Assembly: GCA_028278135.1 (NCBI GenBank)
Contig: JANQEW010000029.1
Location: forward strand, 1 to 64,000
Source of the DNA: Rhodospirillales bacterium
Lineage (GTDB): Bacteria > Pseudomonadota > Alphaproteobacteria > Rhodospirillales > Rhodospirillaceae
Length of the DNA: 64,000 nucleotides
Direction: 5' to 3'
Position numbers and translations under genes: made by a program. Below the pieces are notes generated by a model. It saw only the letters and a program-made list of their open reading frames with translations. It was not told where the DNA came from and searched no databases. Positions 1 through 8,693 of the stretch are shown in pieces. Every line of letters begins with the position of its first letter. Within the stretch, counting starts at the first letter, position 1.

Positions 1-275
1 CCAGCTACCGATCGTCGCCTTGGTAAGCCTTTACCCTACCAACTAGCTAATCGGGCGCAGGCCCGTCCCAGAGCGGATCCCTCCTTTCCCCCTGAGGGGC
101 CATGCGGTATTAGCCTCAGTTTCCCAAGGTTGTCCCACACTCCAGGGTTGGTTCCTACGCGCTACTCACCCGTGCGCCACTCGCATATAGGCCGTAGCCT
201 ATCTACGCGTTCGACTTGCATGTGTTAAGCCTGCCGCCAGCGTTCGTTCTGAGCCAGGATCAAACTCTCAAGTTC
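1..275 (-). rRNA. rrs: 16S ribosomal RNA, 5' part (gene continues beyond position 1)
   Basis: Read on the minus strand, the segment opens with the universal 16S 5' motif AGAGTTTGATCCTGGCTCAG (about 250-269) and continues with the conserved run about ACGCTGGCGGCAGGC and the AACACATGCAAGTCGAACG block. These are the V1-V2 landmarks of a bacterial small-subunit rRNA. The short helix after the AGTCGAACG block and the wording of the 5' end look alphaproteobacterial. Only about the first 275 nucleotides are present; the rest lies to the left of the window. The mature 5' end is set by comparison with other alphaproteobacteria (AACTTGAGAGTTTG) and may be off by a few bases. purB lies upstream in the same direction. 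Confidence 0.97.
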
Positions 276-629
276 AGTTATCCCTACCTACCTTCAAAAG
301 GGTACGCCGTACAAACACAACGAACGCTCAAAAGCTCAGTAGAAACACCGCTTCCGTCCAATCCCAAATTAGGCAAACTCAAAGAAAAATCTAGAAACAA
401 GGCTACAAGCCTTATCGCAAGACCTTTCTCCAAGATGCACGGACCGGACAGTCTACTCAAACCGCCGTCCACGCATCCCCTTCTACTTCTATACTCTGTC
501 AAACAGCCGAGGGAGCCCCCCCACGGAGAGCACCTCACGGTGATTACGAGACCACCAACGCCATTCGAACCAATCTCTTCCAACATGTCAAGACATTTCT
601 GCAGTACTCATGCACGCAAACTCTCCTTC
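276..629. other. Intergenic leader between purB and the 16S gene
   Basis: About 350 bases without a convincing gene. Open frames here overlap the rRNA or have no ribosome-binding site. The stretch should hold the rRNA promoter and leader. A TTGACA hexamer occurs on the minus strand (497-502), but no acceptable -10 box lies 16-18 bases after it, so no promoter is called. No clear boxA antitermination motif was seen. Confidence 0.5.
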
Positions 630-655
630 TCAAACACCCTTTTCAAACACCCTTT
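630..655. repeat. 13-bp perfect tandem duplication covering the purB stop codon
   Basis: The unit TCAAACACCCTTT occurs twice without a spacer. The purB stop codon (TGA on the minus strand, 630-632) is the outer end of the distal copy. Because 13 is not a multiple of three, the duplication shifts the reading frame of the last purB codons. Confidence 0.95.
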
Positions 656-1946
656 GCAGAATCTCCTCAACATGACGGGTATGAAAGGACGACTCGAACA
701 ATCTCTCTAACTCCTGAAAAGATAAATGCTGTCTGACCGACGGATCGCTTTTTAGGGAATCCAGAAAATATAACTCCCCAGTCCAGACTGCCATTGCATG
801 TCTTTGTACGACTTGATATGCCTCTTCCCTGTTCATACCAGCTTTAACAAGTGCGAGAAGTACCTGCTGCGAATATGTTAAACCGCGTAACTTATTGAGA
901 TTACTAGCGATGGTTTCAGGATAAATCAGCAGCCTATTGACGACATCCGCAAGACGATTCAAAGCAAAATCAAGTACTATCGTCGTATCAGGACCAATAA
1001 TCCGCTCTACAGAGGAATGAGAAATATCACGCTCATGCCACAGAGCAATGTTCTCTAGAGCTGGAATCACTGCGCTCCGGACAAAACGAGCGAGTCCTGT
1101 CAAATTCTCAGTCAGAATAGGGTTCCGCTTATGCGGCATAGCCGATGACCCTTTCTGACCAGGCGCGAAATACTCCTCCACTTCCCTGACTTCTGTACGC
1201 TGCAAATGGCGAATTTCTGTGGCGAGCCGCTCAACAGAGCTCGCAATGACAGCGAGTGTTGTGAAAAACATCGCATGACGATCGCGCGGAATAACCTGTG
1301 TAGAAATTGGTTCGTGTTTGAGACAAAGTTTGCTAGCGACATACTGCTCGACAAAAGGGTCCAGATAGGCAAATGTACCAACAGCACCTGAGAGAGAACA
1401 AGTAGCAATCTCCTCCTGTGCCCACAAGAGTCGCTGACGATTCCGAGCAAATTCCGCATAGAAACTCGCAAACTTAAGACCAAGTGTTGTTGGCTCAGCG
1501 TGCACACCATGACTGCGCCCTATGCAGAGAGTCTTTTTGTGTTCCAGTGCGCGCCGCTTGCAGGCTCTCAAAACTTCATCAATGTCCTCTAGCAGCAGGA
1601 CTGCAGCCTGCTGACACTGAACAGCATAGCAAGTATCAAGTACATCGGAGGATGTCATACCATGATGGAGAAAACGGGCATCCGGACCTACTTGCTCTGC
1701 AAGTTCCGTCAGAAAGGCGATAACCTCATGATGAGTCTCCCCTTCAAGGGTCGCTATGCGTGCCATTCGCTCAGCTGTATAAGGTTTATCACCTCCTCTC
1801 CAGACAGCGCGTGCAGCACCCTTTGGAATCATGTCTAACTGCGCTAAGGCATCGCAAGCATGAGCCTCAATCAGAAACCATATTCTTAGTTTGTTCGGCT
1901 CCGCCCATATTTGTGCCATGGGTGGTCGCGTGTAACGGGATAGCAT
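630..1946 (-). CDS. purB: Adenylosuccinate lyase
   Basis: Fumarase/aspartase-superfamily lyase of purine synthesis. It releases fumarate from SAICAR and from adenylosuccinate in the cytoplasm. Visible family motifs are GMTSSDVLDT (about residues 96-105), GRSHGVHAEP (about 143-152, catalytic His region) and the superfamily signature SSAMPHKRNP (about 267-276, mobile catalytic loop). The length of 438 residues is normal. An ATG 15 bases further upstream is in frame. The start at 1946 was preferred because GGAGAGG lies six bases before it and the protein then begins MLSRYTRPPMAQIW, as PurB proteins do. The last codons run through a 13-bp tandem duplication that also carries the stop codon. The gene points toward the 16S gene. 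Confidence 0.96.
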   Translation of the reverse strand: MLSRYTRPPMAQIWAEPNKLRIWFLIEAHACDALAQLDMIPKGAARAVWRGGDKPYTAERMARIATLEGETHHEVIAFLTELAEQVGPDARFLHHGMTSSDVLDTCYAVQCQQAAVLLLEDIDEVLRACKRRALEHKKTLCIGRSHGVHAEPTTLGLKFASFYAEFARNRQRLLWAQEEIATCSLSGAVGTFAYLDPFVEQYVASKLCLKHEPISTQVIPRDRHAMFFTTLAVIASSVERLATEIRHLQRTEVREVEEYFAPGQKGSSAMPHKRNPILTENLTGLARFVRSAVIPALENIALWHERDISHSSVERIIGPDTTIVLDFALNRLADVVNRLLIYPETIASNLNKLRGLTYSQQVLLALVKAGMNREEAYQVVQRHAMAVWTGELYFLDSLKSDPSVRQHLSFQELERLFESSFHTRHVEEILQRVFEKGV

Positions 1947-2032
1947 GAGAGACCTCTCCATTTCAAGAGCGGCACGATGATGGAGGCGTCATCAATAAAG
2001 CACATCCTGGAGCTTGGAAAGGGCTTCAGGCC

Positions 2033-2569
2033 TCATCTGTAACTCGAATCTGTTGTAACTCGAATCTGTCGGTCAGATGGATTCTCTGCCATCCATCTAA
2101 TGCGCTGGCCTGGCGGCAAGGCGGTGGCCATCTGCAGAGGCGTTCGCCCGCTCGTAGGATGGTGCCAATGAGGTACTATCTCTGCTAGCGGCCACACAAC
2201 AAAAGCCCTTTCATGCAGTCTTGGGTGAGGAAGGATGGGGGGGGTACTGCTGACAAGGTCATGATAAGCGAGCAAATCCAGATCAAGAGCTCGTGGGGCA
2301 TTGGGTACGGTGCGTACTCGACGGAAGACCGTCTCCACATGGTGTAAAACAGCAAGCAGATCTTCCGGGCCCAGAGTGGTTTTAACCAACGCAACACCAT
2401 TAGTAAACCACGGCTGATCGGAAGGCGGCACAGGTGCAGACTCAATCCAACGGGATCGGCATGTGATCGTCACACCCCTCTCAGCAAGATGAGAGAGTGC
2501 CGCTGTACAAGTAAAACGAGGAGATTTATCTCTGTAAGGCAGATTGGCACCGATTCCAATTAATATCAT
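2033..2569 (-). CDS. folK: 2-amino-4-hydroxy-6-hydroxymethyldihydropteridine pyrophosphokinase (HPPK)
   Basis: Folate-pathway kinase that transfers pyrophosphate from ATP to 6-hydroxymethyl-7,8-dihydropterin. The N-terminus MILIGIGANL is the HPPK beginning. APRALDLDLL (91-100) contains the metal-binding DLDLL signature, and PHPRLHERAFVVWPL (114-128) is the second signature. At 178 residues it has the usual size. No folP or folB is next to it. The extreme C-terminus is encoded by a 16-bp tandem duplication (2038-2069) that is out of frame between its copies, so the last ten or so residues are probably not ancestral. The start is the first ATG; only a weak ribosome-binding site is visible. Confidence 0.95.
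   Translation of the reverse strand: MILIGIGANLPYRDKSPRFTCTAALSHLAERGVTITCRSRWIESAPVPPSDQPWFTNGVALVKTTLGPEDLLAVLHHVETVFRRVRTVPNAPRALDLDLLAYHDLVSSTPPILPHPRLHERAFVVWPLAEIVPHWHHPTSGRTPLQMATALPPGQRIRWMAENPSDRQIRVTTDSSYR
2038..2069. repeat. 16-bp perfect tandem duplication at the 3' end of folK
   Basis: The unit TGTAACTCGAATCTGT occurs twice head to tail, ending three bases before the folK stop codon. The unit length is not a multiple of three, so the two copies are translated in different frames. Confidence 0.95.
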
Positions 2570-2891
2570 TCAAATTTCCTATGCCAATTTAATATAATGT
2601 TAATATCAGTATTATATTATATATAATATAATATTTATAAGATTATTCAATTATTTCTTCTGCTAAAGAATATTTCTTCTTTAAAAGATTATTTTTTATA
2701 GTAAACATGATTGTGATAAAAATCGCCAAAAATGGAGAACTTAATATTCTGAATTCTGTGATTCTTACACAAGAGTGTCTCGTTTATTTATCGTTGCTGA
2801 CATGAGTCTCGCATTATTTTCCAGAGCGCTTCAGGCCAAGTGCCCTGAGTGAGTGAACTGGCGGAGAAAAAGACGGTGATCACAATCAAGC
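2570..2891. other. AT-rich divergent intergenic region with a 24-bp AT palindrome
   Basis: Between the diverging folK and uracil-DNA glycosylase genes. Positions 2575-2735 are very rich in A and T. Positions 2610-2633 form a perfect 24-bp palindrome of A and T only, centred on TATATA. No gene is visible. Promoters for both neighbours are expected here, but no unambiguous -35/-10 pair was found. Confidence 0.7.
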
Positions 2892-3560
2892 ATGGTGAGT
2901 CAAATGCAGACTTTGGAAACTGCTGGTCTAGCGATGGAACGAGAATGCTGCCGCTGTCCACGTCTAGTGGCCTTTAGACACGAGAATCGGACCCGTTTCC
3001 CCAAATGGCATAATGCGCCTGTGCCTTCCTTTGGGTGTCAAGACGCTTGGCTACTCATTGTCGGTCTAGCGCCTGGGTTGTATGGAGCCAATAGAACTGG
3101 CCGACCTTTTACAGGTGATTTTGCAGGAACAATATTATATGCAACTCTGACAAATCTTGGTTTTGCTTATGGAATTTATAAGGAGAGTTCTTCTGATGGT
3201 CTTTTCCTCAAAGGATGCCGTATCACAAATGCTGTTCGTTGTGTTCCACCTGCTAATAAACCTCTTACAGAGGAGACTCGATTATGTATATCTTTTTTAG
3301 AGGAAGAAATAGCAGGATTACAACAATTAAAAGTAATATTAGCTCTTGGAAAAATTGCACATGAATCTGTTTCTATTGCTCTTGGATTGAAAAAATCGTC
3401 TCTCCCATTTATCCACGGGACATGGCACAAATTCGACAATGGTCTTTTACTCGCTGACAGTTACCATTGCTCACGTTACAACGTCCAGACTGGTCGGTTG
3501 ACGGAAGTCATGTTCCGTAATGTCTTTCGTCACGTTCTCGCCGTCACGGCTGGGGGCTGA
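2892..3560 (+). CDS. Uracil-DNA glycosylase, family 5 (UDGb) type
   Basis: Base-excision-repair enzyme that removes uracil from DNA. The motif VGLAPGLYGANRTGRPFTGD (about 57-76) has the family-5 form, in which the usual catalytic acid of motif A is absent. SYHCSRYNVQT (near residue 190) is the family-5 version of the C-terminal HPS motif. Four cysteines spaced as C-x2-C (19, 22) and C-x14-C (117, 132) match the ligands of the 4Fe-4S cluster of UDG families 4 and 5. The length of 222 residues is typical. No clear ribosome-binding site precedes the ATG at 2892; an ATG at 2904 is an alternative start. Family 4 is less likely because of the GANRTGRPF signature. Confidence 0.88.
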   Translation: MVSQMQTLETAGLAMERECCRCPRLVAFRHENRTRFPKWHNAPVPSFGCQDAWLLIVGLAPGLYGANRTGRPFTGDFAGTILYATLTNLGFAYGIYKESSSDGLFLKGCRITNAVRCVPPANKPLTEETRLCISFLEEEIAGLQQLKVILALGKIAHESVSIALGLKKSSLPFIHGTWHKFDNGLLLADSYHCSRYNVQTGRLTEVMFRNVFRHVLAVTAGG

Positions 3561-3663
3561 TAATTCATTACTCAATCTCGCACGCACTGAGTCATGGCAT
3601 GATGGGGAATGAAAAATGATCTCTCAAGTCAGAGCCAAAGCTCTTCACTCACGTCAATTCCAG

Positions 3664-3683
3664 TGTACTGCAATGTACTGCAA
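3664..3683. repeat. 10-bp perfect tandem duplication
   Basis: TGTACTGCAA occurs twice in a row in the gap between the uracil-DNA glycosylase gene and the GH13 gene. Confidence 0.9.
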
Positions 3684-3767
3684 TCAGCCGCTTCCAGAGG
3701 GAACGTGTTCTCCTCTGTTCCCTGACATCATTTTGATTCTCTATTGAGATCCTCTATGGGAGGGTGC

Positions 3768-5069
3768 ATGACCGAAGGACCACGCATCTACAATCTGTTC
3801 CCACTCTTGGCAGGAACTGTCCGACAGTGGGAAGAACACGTCCCCCGCATTGCACGCATGGGATTTAATTGGATATATCTCAACCCTTTTCACTATCCTG
3901 GGTTTTCTGGAAGCATTTACGCTATCAAAGATTACTATCGTCCTCATGATCTGATGGTGGATGGTGAACATGACATATGTAAGCTGATTGGGGGCTTTTG
4001 CGAACGGGCGGCAGAATATGGTTTATCTGTCATCATGGATTTGGTGATCAATCACACGGCAAAGGACTCAATCTTAGTGGCACAGAATCCGCAATGGTTC
4101 AGGCGCGAGGCAGATGGCTCACTTTACTCCCCTCGTGCCATCGATCCAGCTGATTCTCGTAAAGTCACCGTCTGGGGTGATCTAGCTGAATTGGATTACA
4201 AGACACCAAGTACTCGAGCAAATTTAATCAGCTATTTCGGGAACATGATTGGTTATTTCATCGACTGTGGCATTCGTGGCTTTCGGTGTGATGCGGCCTA
4301 CCAGATACCCGCTGATGTCTGGCATCAACTCATCTGCTTTGCACGTTTCAAGGACAACGGCGTTATCTTTTTAGCGGAAACATTGGGGTGTCGCCTTGAC
4401 GAAACACAATCTCTCCGCTCTGCAGGATTTGATTATATTTTTAATAGTTCTAAATGGTGGGATTGTAAATCTGCATGGTTACTAGAACAATATGAGACAT
4501 TTAGGCATATAGCACCGTCTATTTCTTTTCCAGAAAGTCACGATACTAATCGTTTAGTTGTTGATTTATTTGAAAATGGAATTACCGATAATGTTGTCAT
4601 AGAACGCGCCTATCGTTTGCACTACCTCAGAACGGCATTTTTCTCAACAGGCGTTATGATGCCGCTTGGCTACGAATTCGGCTTTAGGCGCAAGCTTCAT
4701 GTGGTCAGCATGAGTCAAAAGGACTGGGAGTTTCCACGGTTTGATTTGTCCGTCTGGATTACTGCTGTTAACCATCTGAAAGCCGTCACGCGAGTACTGA
4801 ATATTGAAGGGCCACAGTACCTCATTCACACTCATAACGCGGCTGTCATAGGCTTACTGCGACTTCTCCATGACGAATCTTCGTGGATCATGACCTACCT
4901 GAACACAGATCTTCTTCAACCTCATGATATCTCTCTCAAAAGAGAGGGCATTGAGACTGATATCAATGCGTATCGTGAAATAACGCCGGATAGTGCGGGC
5001 CTCATCTTACATACCAATGACATGCTGACACTAGCACCTGGGGAGGCTCGTGTATTCGTCAATCTGTAA
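3768..5069 (+). CDS. GH13 family alpha-amylase-like glycoside hydrolase
   Basis: TIM-barrel alpha-glucan enzyme. All four GH13 regions are present: DLVINHTA (I), GFRCDAAYQ with the nucleophile Asp (II), FLAETLG with the acid Glu (III) and ESHDTNR with the third Asp (IV). These are at about residues 91-98, 171-179, 201-207 and 256-262 when counted from the start chosen here. The catalytic triad is complete, so activity is expected. Length is 433 residues with no carbohydrate-binding domain and no signal peptide, so it is cytoplasmic. The start at 3768 was chosen because GGGAGGG lies just before that ATG; a TTG at 3744 would also be in frame. It lies 59 bases before glgE on the same strand and probably acts in the same alpha-glucan pathway. 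Substrate not determinable; region order resembles amylases acting with GlgE. Confidence 0.88.
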   Translation: MTEGPRIYNLFPLLAGTVRQWEEHVPRIARMGFNWIYLNPFHYPGFSGSIYAIKDYYRPHDLMVDGEHDICKLIGGFCERAAEYGLSVIMDLVINHTAKDSILVAQNPQWFRREADGSLYSPRAIDPADSRKVTVWGDLAELDYKTPSTRANLISYFGNMIGYFIDCGIRGFRCDAAYQIPADVWHQLICFARFKDNGVIFLAETLGCRLDETQSLRSAGFDYIFNSSKWWDCKSAWLLEQYETFRHIAPSISFPESHDTNRLVVDLFENGITDNVVIERAYRLHYLRTAFFSTGVMMPLGYEFGFRRKLHVVSMSQKDWEFPRFDLSVWITAVNHLKAVTRVLNIEGPQYLIHTHNAAVIGLLRLLHDESSWIMTYLNTDLLQPHDISLKREGIETDINAYREITPDSAGLILHTNDMLTLAPGEARVFVNL

Positions 5070-5128
5070 TCCTCTCTGAATTATCAGGTGGTCAATCCGG
5101 AAAGCACAATTACTCTAAGAGGGATGTT

Positions 5129-7171
5129 ATGGCTAGTGCAGAGGAGAAGATTGCAAAGATTCGAGGAGCGTCCGTTGTCAGCAGTTTAATTGCCACTGTC
5201 AGTAGTAATCCTATCATGATTACGGATGTTCATCCAGAAATTGACAGTGGTCGTTTTGCTGTAAAGCGTACAGTTGGTGACACTTTCTTTGTACGCTCAA
5301 AGGTTTTCAAAGATGGTCACGATATCTTAAAAGTTTCTATTTTATGGAAACGTCAAGATGATGCAGACTGGCATGTTGTTCCAATGAAAGCTACTAATCC
5401 TGGTCTGGATATCTACGAAGGGCATTTTTTATTAGAAAGTAACACTTATTACTTTTATACAGTTGAGGCATGGGTAGATGTGTGGGAGAGCTGGCGTGCT
5501 GAGGTGCGGAAAAAGTTGGCGGCTGGCCAAGAGGTCTCTCTGGAGCTCCTCGAAGGACGAATTCTCGTAGAAGAGGCTTTGGATCAAGCGAATAATTCAG
5601 ATAAGGCGTCTCTCGCTGAGGTATTGGAGCAGTTTAGGAGGGGCCTGTACGTTGAACAATGCAACCTCTTACTGGCCGACGATGTTCAGACACTCATGGG
5701 GCGCGGGACAAATCGGAGCAGTCTTTGCCGTTACGATCGCATACTAGAACTCTTTGTGGATCGCGCTGGGGCCAGTTGTGCCGCCTGGTATGAAATGTTT
5801 CACCGTTCCCAGGGAATCAAAGCAGGGCAAAGCGCGACATTTGCTGATTGTGAACGTCGCTTACCAGAGATACATGCGCTTGGCTTTGATGTCATCTACC
5901 TCGTGCCAGTTCATCCAATCGGTCGGACCCACCGCAAAGGTCCCAATAACACACTTTTTGCCAGACCTCAAGATCCAGGGAGCCCTTATGCCATAGGTGC
6001 AATAGAAGGAGGGCACACGGCCATCAATCCTGATCTTGGCACACTTGACGACTTTCGCCATTTCGTGCACACGGCTAGCATGTATGGCATGGAGGTGGCA
6101 CTTGATTTCGCTATTCAGTGTTCTCCAGACCACCCATGGGTGAAAGAATCACCACAATGGTTTCAATTTCGTCCTGACGGAACAATAAAGTATGCGGAAA
6201 ATCCTCCCAAAAAGTATCAAGACATTGTGAATGTTGATTTTTATAATCCTGATGCGCTTTCTCTATGGTTTGAGCTCATGAATATTATATTCTTTTGGGT
6301 CGCGCAAGGAGTAAAAATTTTTCGTGTGGATAATCCTCACACGAAACCATTGCCATTTTGGGAATGGATGATCCGAGAGGTACGGCGTAAACATCCAGAA
6401 GTTGTTTTTTTATCTGAAGCATTCACGCGTCCTCCTATGATGCAAACGCTCGCTAAGATTGGATTCTCTCAATCATATAGTTATTTTACCTGGCGCAACT
6501 TCAAATGGGAATTGATAGAATATCTGACGGAATTAACTCAGACAGATGTTACTGAGTATATGCGACCCAACTTTTTTCCCAATACGCCCGATATTCTGCC
6601 TGAGTTTCTGCAAAAAGGAGGCAGGCCGGCTTTTATGATCCGCTTCATTCTGGCTGCTACCTTATCTCCTGTTTATGGAATTTATAATGGCTTCGAGTTA
6701 TGTGAGAATGAAGCAGTCGCTGATAAGGAAGAGTACCTTCATTCTGAGAAGTATACTTACAAAGTATGGGACTGGGAGAGACCAGGGAATATCAAGAGTT
6801 TGATCACCGCTGTGAACCGCGTTCGCCGGGAAAACGCAGCACTACGGGAATTCAAGAACTTGAGATTTCATACTGTACACGATGAAAATGTCCTTTTTTA
6901 CAGCAAGATAACCGTTGATTATTCTAACATGATTCTCGTTGTGGTGACTCTTGATCCGTTTGACAGACATGAATGTATGATAGAGATGCCACTGGATTCT
7001 ATGGGGTTAGGGGCGCATGAAAACTATCTCGTAAAAGACCTTCTTTCAGGTGCAAAACATTTGTGGAATGGTGTACAACACATGGTCCGCCTTGATCCCG
7101 ACACGAGTCCTGCTCTTATCCTGCATGTCGTTCCCTGGCCGCATGTTGACTTCGAAAGTCCGAGTTGGTAG
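5129..7171 (+). CDS. glgE: Alpha-1,4-glucan:maltose-1-phosphate maltosyltransferase
   Basis: GlgE transfers maltose from maltose-1-phosphate onto alpha-1,4-glucans, building glycogen-like polymer from trehalose-derived maltose. The N-terminal part (about 1-210) is the GlgE-specific domain that packs on the barrel. The GH13_3 barrel shows [12 protein letters not shown] with nucleophile Asp401, [12 protein letters not shown] with acid Glu430 and NTPDILPEF with Asp488. Length is 680 residues, as in Streptomyces and Mycobacterium GlgE. AAGAGGGA stands four bases before the ATG. The maltokinase/TreS partner is not in the window; the upstream GH13 enzyme is probably co-transcribed. Confidence 0.95.
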   Translation: MASAEEKIAKIRGASVVSSLIATVSSNPIMITDVHPEIDSGRFAVKRTVGDTFFVRSKVFKDGHDILKVSILWKRQDDADWHVVPMKATNPGLDIYEGHFLLESNTYYFYTVEAWVDVWESWRAEVRKKLAAGQEVSLELLEGRILVEEALDQANNSDKASLAEVLEQFRRGLYVEQCNLLLADDVQTLMGRGTNRSSLCRYDRILELFVDRAGASCAAWYEMFHRSQGIKAGQSATFADCERRLPEIHALGFDVIYLVPVHPIGRTHRKGPNNTLFARPQDPGSPYAIGAIEGGHTAINPDLGTLDDFRHFVHTASMYGMEVALDFAIQCSPDHPWVKESPQWFQFRPDGTIKYAENPPKKYQDIVNVDFYNPDALSLWFELMNIIFFWVAQGVKIFRVDNPHTKPLPFWEWMIREVRRKHPEVVFLSEAFTRPPMMQTLAKIGFSQSYSYFTWRNFKWELIEYLTELTQTDVTEYMRPNFFPNTPDILPEFLQKGGRPAFMIRFILAATLSPVYGIYNGFELCENEAVADKEEYLHSEKYTYKVWDWERPGNIKSLITAVNRVRRENAALREFKNLRFHTVHDENVLFYSKITVDYSNMILVVVTLDPFDRHECMIEMPLDSMGLGAHENYLVKDLLSGAKHLWNGVQHMVRLDPDTSPALILHVVPWPHVDFESPSW

Positions 7172-7356
7172 TCTGGGGTAGCTCATTGGGAGGATGGCTT
7201 GTTGGCTGTTCTGCCTCTTGGCGCCTCGTGCGAGTGTGCGTTAGCTTTCTCGGCGACTGTAATGCAATAATGCAAATGAATGCGTATGAAATCCTAATCA
7301 TCTCCCATATTCCTGATAATCGCCCAGTCAGTAATGTTCAGAAATTCCTCTCTTGC

Positions 7357-7392
7357 GTCTCTGAAAAGAAGGAAGTCTCTGAAAAGAAGGCA
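7357..7392. repeat. 18-bp tandem duplication, 17 of 18 identical
   Basis: Two head-to-tail copies beginning GTCTCTGAAAAGAAGG lie just before the serC ribosome-binding site. Confidence 0.92.
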
Positions 7393-7419
7393 TTCTTGCC
7401 GCCAAGAGAGGATGATATC

Positions 7420-8595
7420 ATGACAAGCAGGCTTTCGCAGCCTACTGTGCGGCCGGCCAGGACGTGTTTTTCTTCTGGACCATGTGCAAAGCCACCTGGC
7501 TGGTCGTTTGATCACCTGCATGGGGCCTTGGTTGGCCGCTCTCATCGAACACCAGCCAGTCAGGCTCGCTTACGAGAAGTGATCGAACGCAGTAGTACCC
7601 TACTGGGTCTTCCAGCTGACTGGCGTCTTGGTATTGTACCGGCGTCTGATACAGGAGCTATGGAAATGGCATTGTGGTCCCTGCTCGGATCACGAGGCGT
7701 TGATATCCTTGCATGGGAGAGCTTTGGTGAAACTTGGATAACCGATATCGTTGAACAGCTGAGTCTGCGAGACGTCCGCATTTTTCGAGCTGACTATGGT
7801 CAACTGCCCAATCTCTCACGGGTAGATTCTGGACGTGACATCGTCTTTACCTGGAACGGAACAACAGCAGGGGTCAAGGTCCCTAATGGAAATTGGATTG
7901 CCAATAATCGTCATGGGTTAGCCGTTTGTGACGCTACATCAGCGGTGTTTGCCATGGAGATACCATGGGACAGGCTAGACGTTGTAACTTGGTCGTGGCA
8001 GAAAGCCCTAGGGGGTGAGGCTGCTCATGGCATGTTGGCGTTATCACCGCGAGCCGTCGCGCGACTCGAATCCTACACACCACCATGGCCACTGCCAAAA
8101 GTCTTTCGCCTCACCCGGAACGGACGGCTTCTTGAGGGCGTTTTCAATGGTGAGACCATTAACACGCCCTCTATGATCGCTGTTGAGGATCAGATAGCCG
8201 TTTTAAGATGGGCTGAATCTGTAGGTGGTCTTAAAGGTTTAATGGCTCGTTCCATGGCTAATTTCAAGGTCATCGAGGATTGGGTTGCGACGTCCTCATG
8301 GGTCGCTTTTTTGGCTGAAGTTCCAGACACTCGTTCTAATACATCGATCTGTCTCAAGATCGTTGCACCATGGTTCAAGGCACTGGCCCCCGCAGCAAAA
8401 TCAGTGGCGGCAAAGACTCTTACGACTATTCTGGAACAGGAAAATGTTGCGCACGACATAGGTGCCTACCGTGACGCGCCACCAGGCCTGCGTATCTGGG
8501 GTGGTGCGACAGTAGAAACTGATGATCTTGCTACTCTGTGTCCGTGGCTCGACTGGGCGGCCACCAAGGTAGCAAAAAGCACAAAGCATACTTAG
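7420..8595 (+). CDS. serC: Phosphoserine aminotransferase
   Basis: PLP enzyme converting 3-phosphohydroxypyruvate to phosphoserine. It belongs to the SerC branch common in alphaproteobacteria and Methanosarcina rather than the E. coli branch. Visible motifs are [11 protein letters not shown] near the N-terminus, VCDATSAVF (PLP-ring Asp) and [11 protein letters not shown] with the Schiff-base lysine. An open frame reaches back to 7165, but the ATG at 7420 has AGAGAGGA correctly placed before it and gives the family length (391 residues). serA follows 98 bases downstream, so both serine-branch enzymes are together. The TAG stop lies inside a 15-bp near-perfect tandem duplication. Confidence 0.94.
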   Translation: MTSRLSQPTVRPARTCFSSGPCAKPPGWSFDHLHGALVGRSHRTPASQARLREVIERSSTLLGLPADWRLGIVPASDTGAMEMALWSLLGSRGVDILAWESFGETWITDIVEQLSLRDVRIFRADYGQLPNLSRVDSGRDIVFTWNGTTAGVKVPNGNWIANNRHGLAVCDATSAVFAMEIPWDRLDVVTWSWQKALGGEAAHGMLALSPRAVARLESYTPPWPLPKVFRLTRNGRLLEGVFNGETINTPSMIAVEDQIAVLRWAESVGGLKGLMARSMANFKVIEDWVATSSWVAFLAEVPDTRSNTSICLKIVAPWFKALAPAAKSVAAKTLTTILEQENVAHDIGAYRDAPPGLRIWGGATVETDDLATLCPWLDWAATKVAKSTKHT

Positions 8596-8621
8596 TTAGC
8601 ATACTTTTAGTGAGCATACTT
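8592..8621. repeat. 15-bp tandem duplication covering the serC stop codon
   Basis: TTAGTTAGCATACTT is followed directly by TTAGTGAGCATACTT (14 of 15 identical). The serC TAG stop is at positions 8593-8595, inside the first copy. A further AGCATACTT lies just upstream in the gene. Confidence 0.93.
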
Positions 8622-8650
8622 AAGGTATGCAAACATGAGTTGAGGAGTCG

Positions 8651-8664
8651 TTAGTCAACAGTCA
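8651..8664. repeat. 7-bp tandem duplication upstream of serA
   Basis: AGTCAAC occurs twice in a row about 30 bases before the serA start. Confidence 0.8.
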
Positions 8665-8693
8665 ACTGCGGGAAAATATTGAGAATATTGACC

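Noticed and set aside
474-502. rRNA promoter from the minus-strand TTGACA at 497-502
   Set aside because: No hexamer resembling TATAAT is found 16-18 bases downstream; the match is likely chance.
216-710. Reading frame of 164 codons on the plus strand over the 16S 5' end and the purB tail
   Set aside because: It begins inside the rRNA gene, runs antisense to purB and has no ribosome-binding site or recognisable protein features.
7165-7419. Longer SerC starting at 7165
   Set aside because: The extension overlaps the end of glgE, contains a tandem duplication and does not resemble SerC; the ATG at 7420 has a proper ribosome-binding site.
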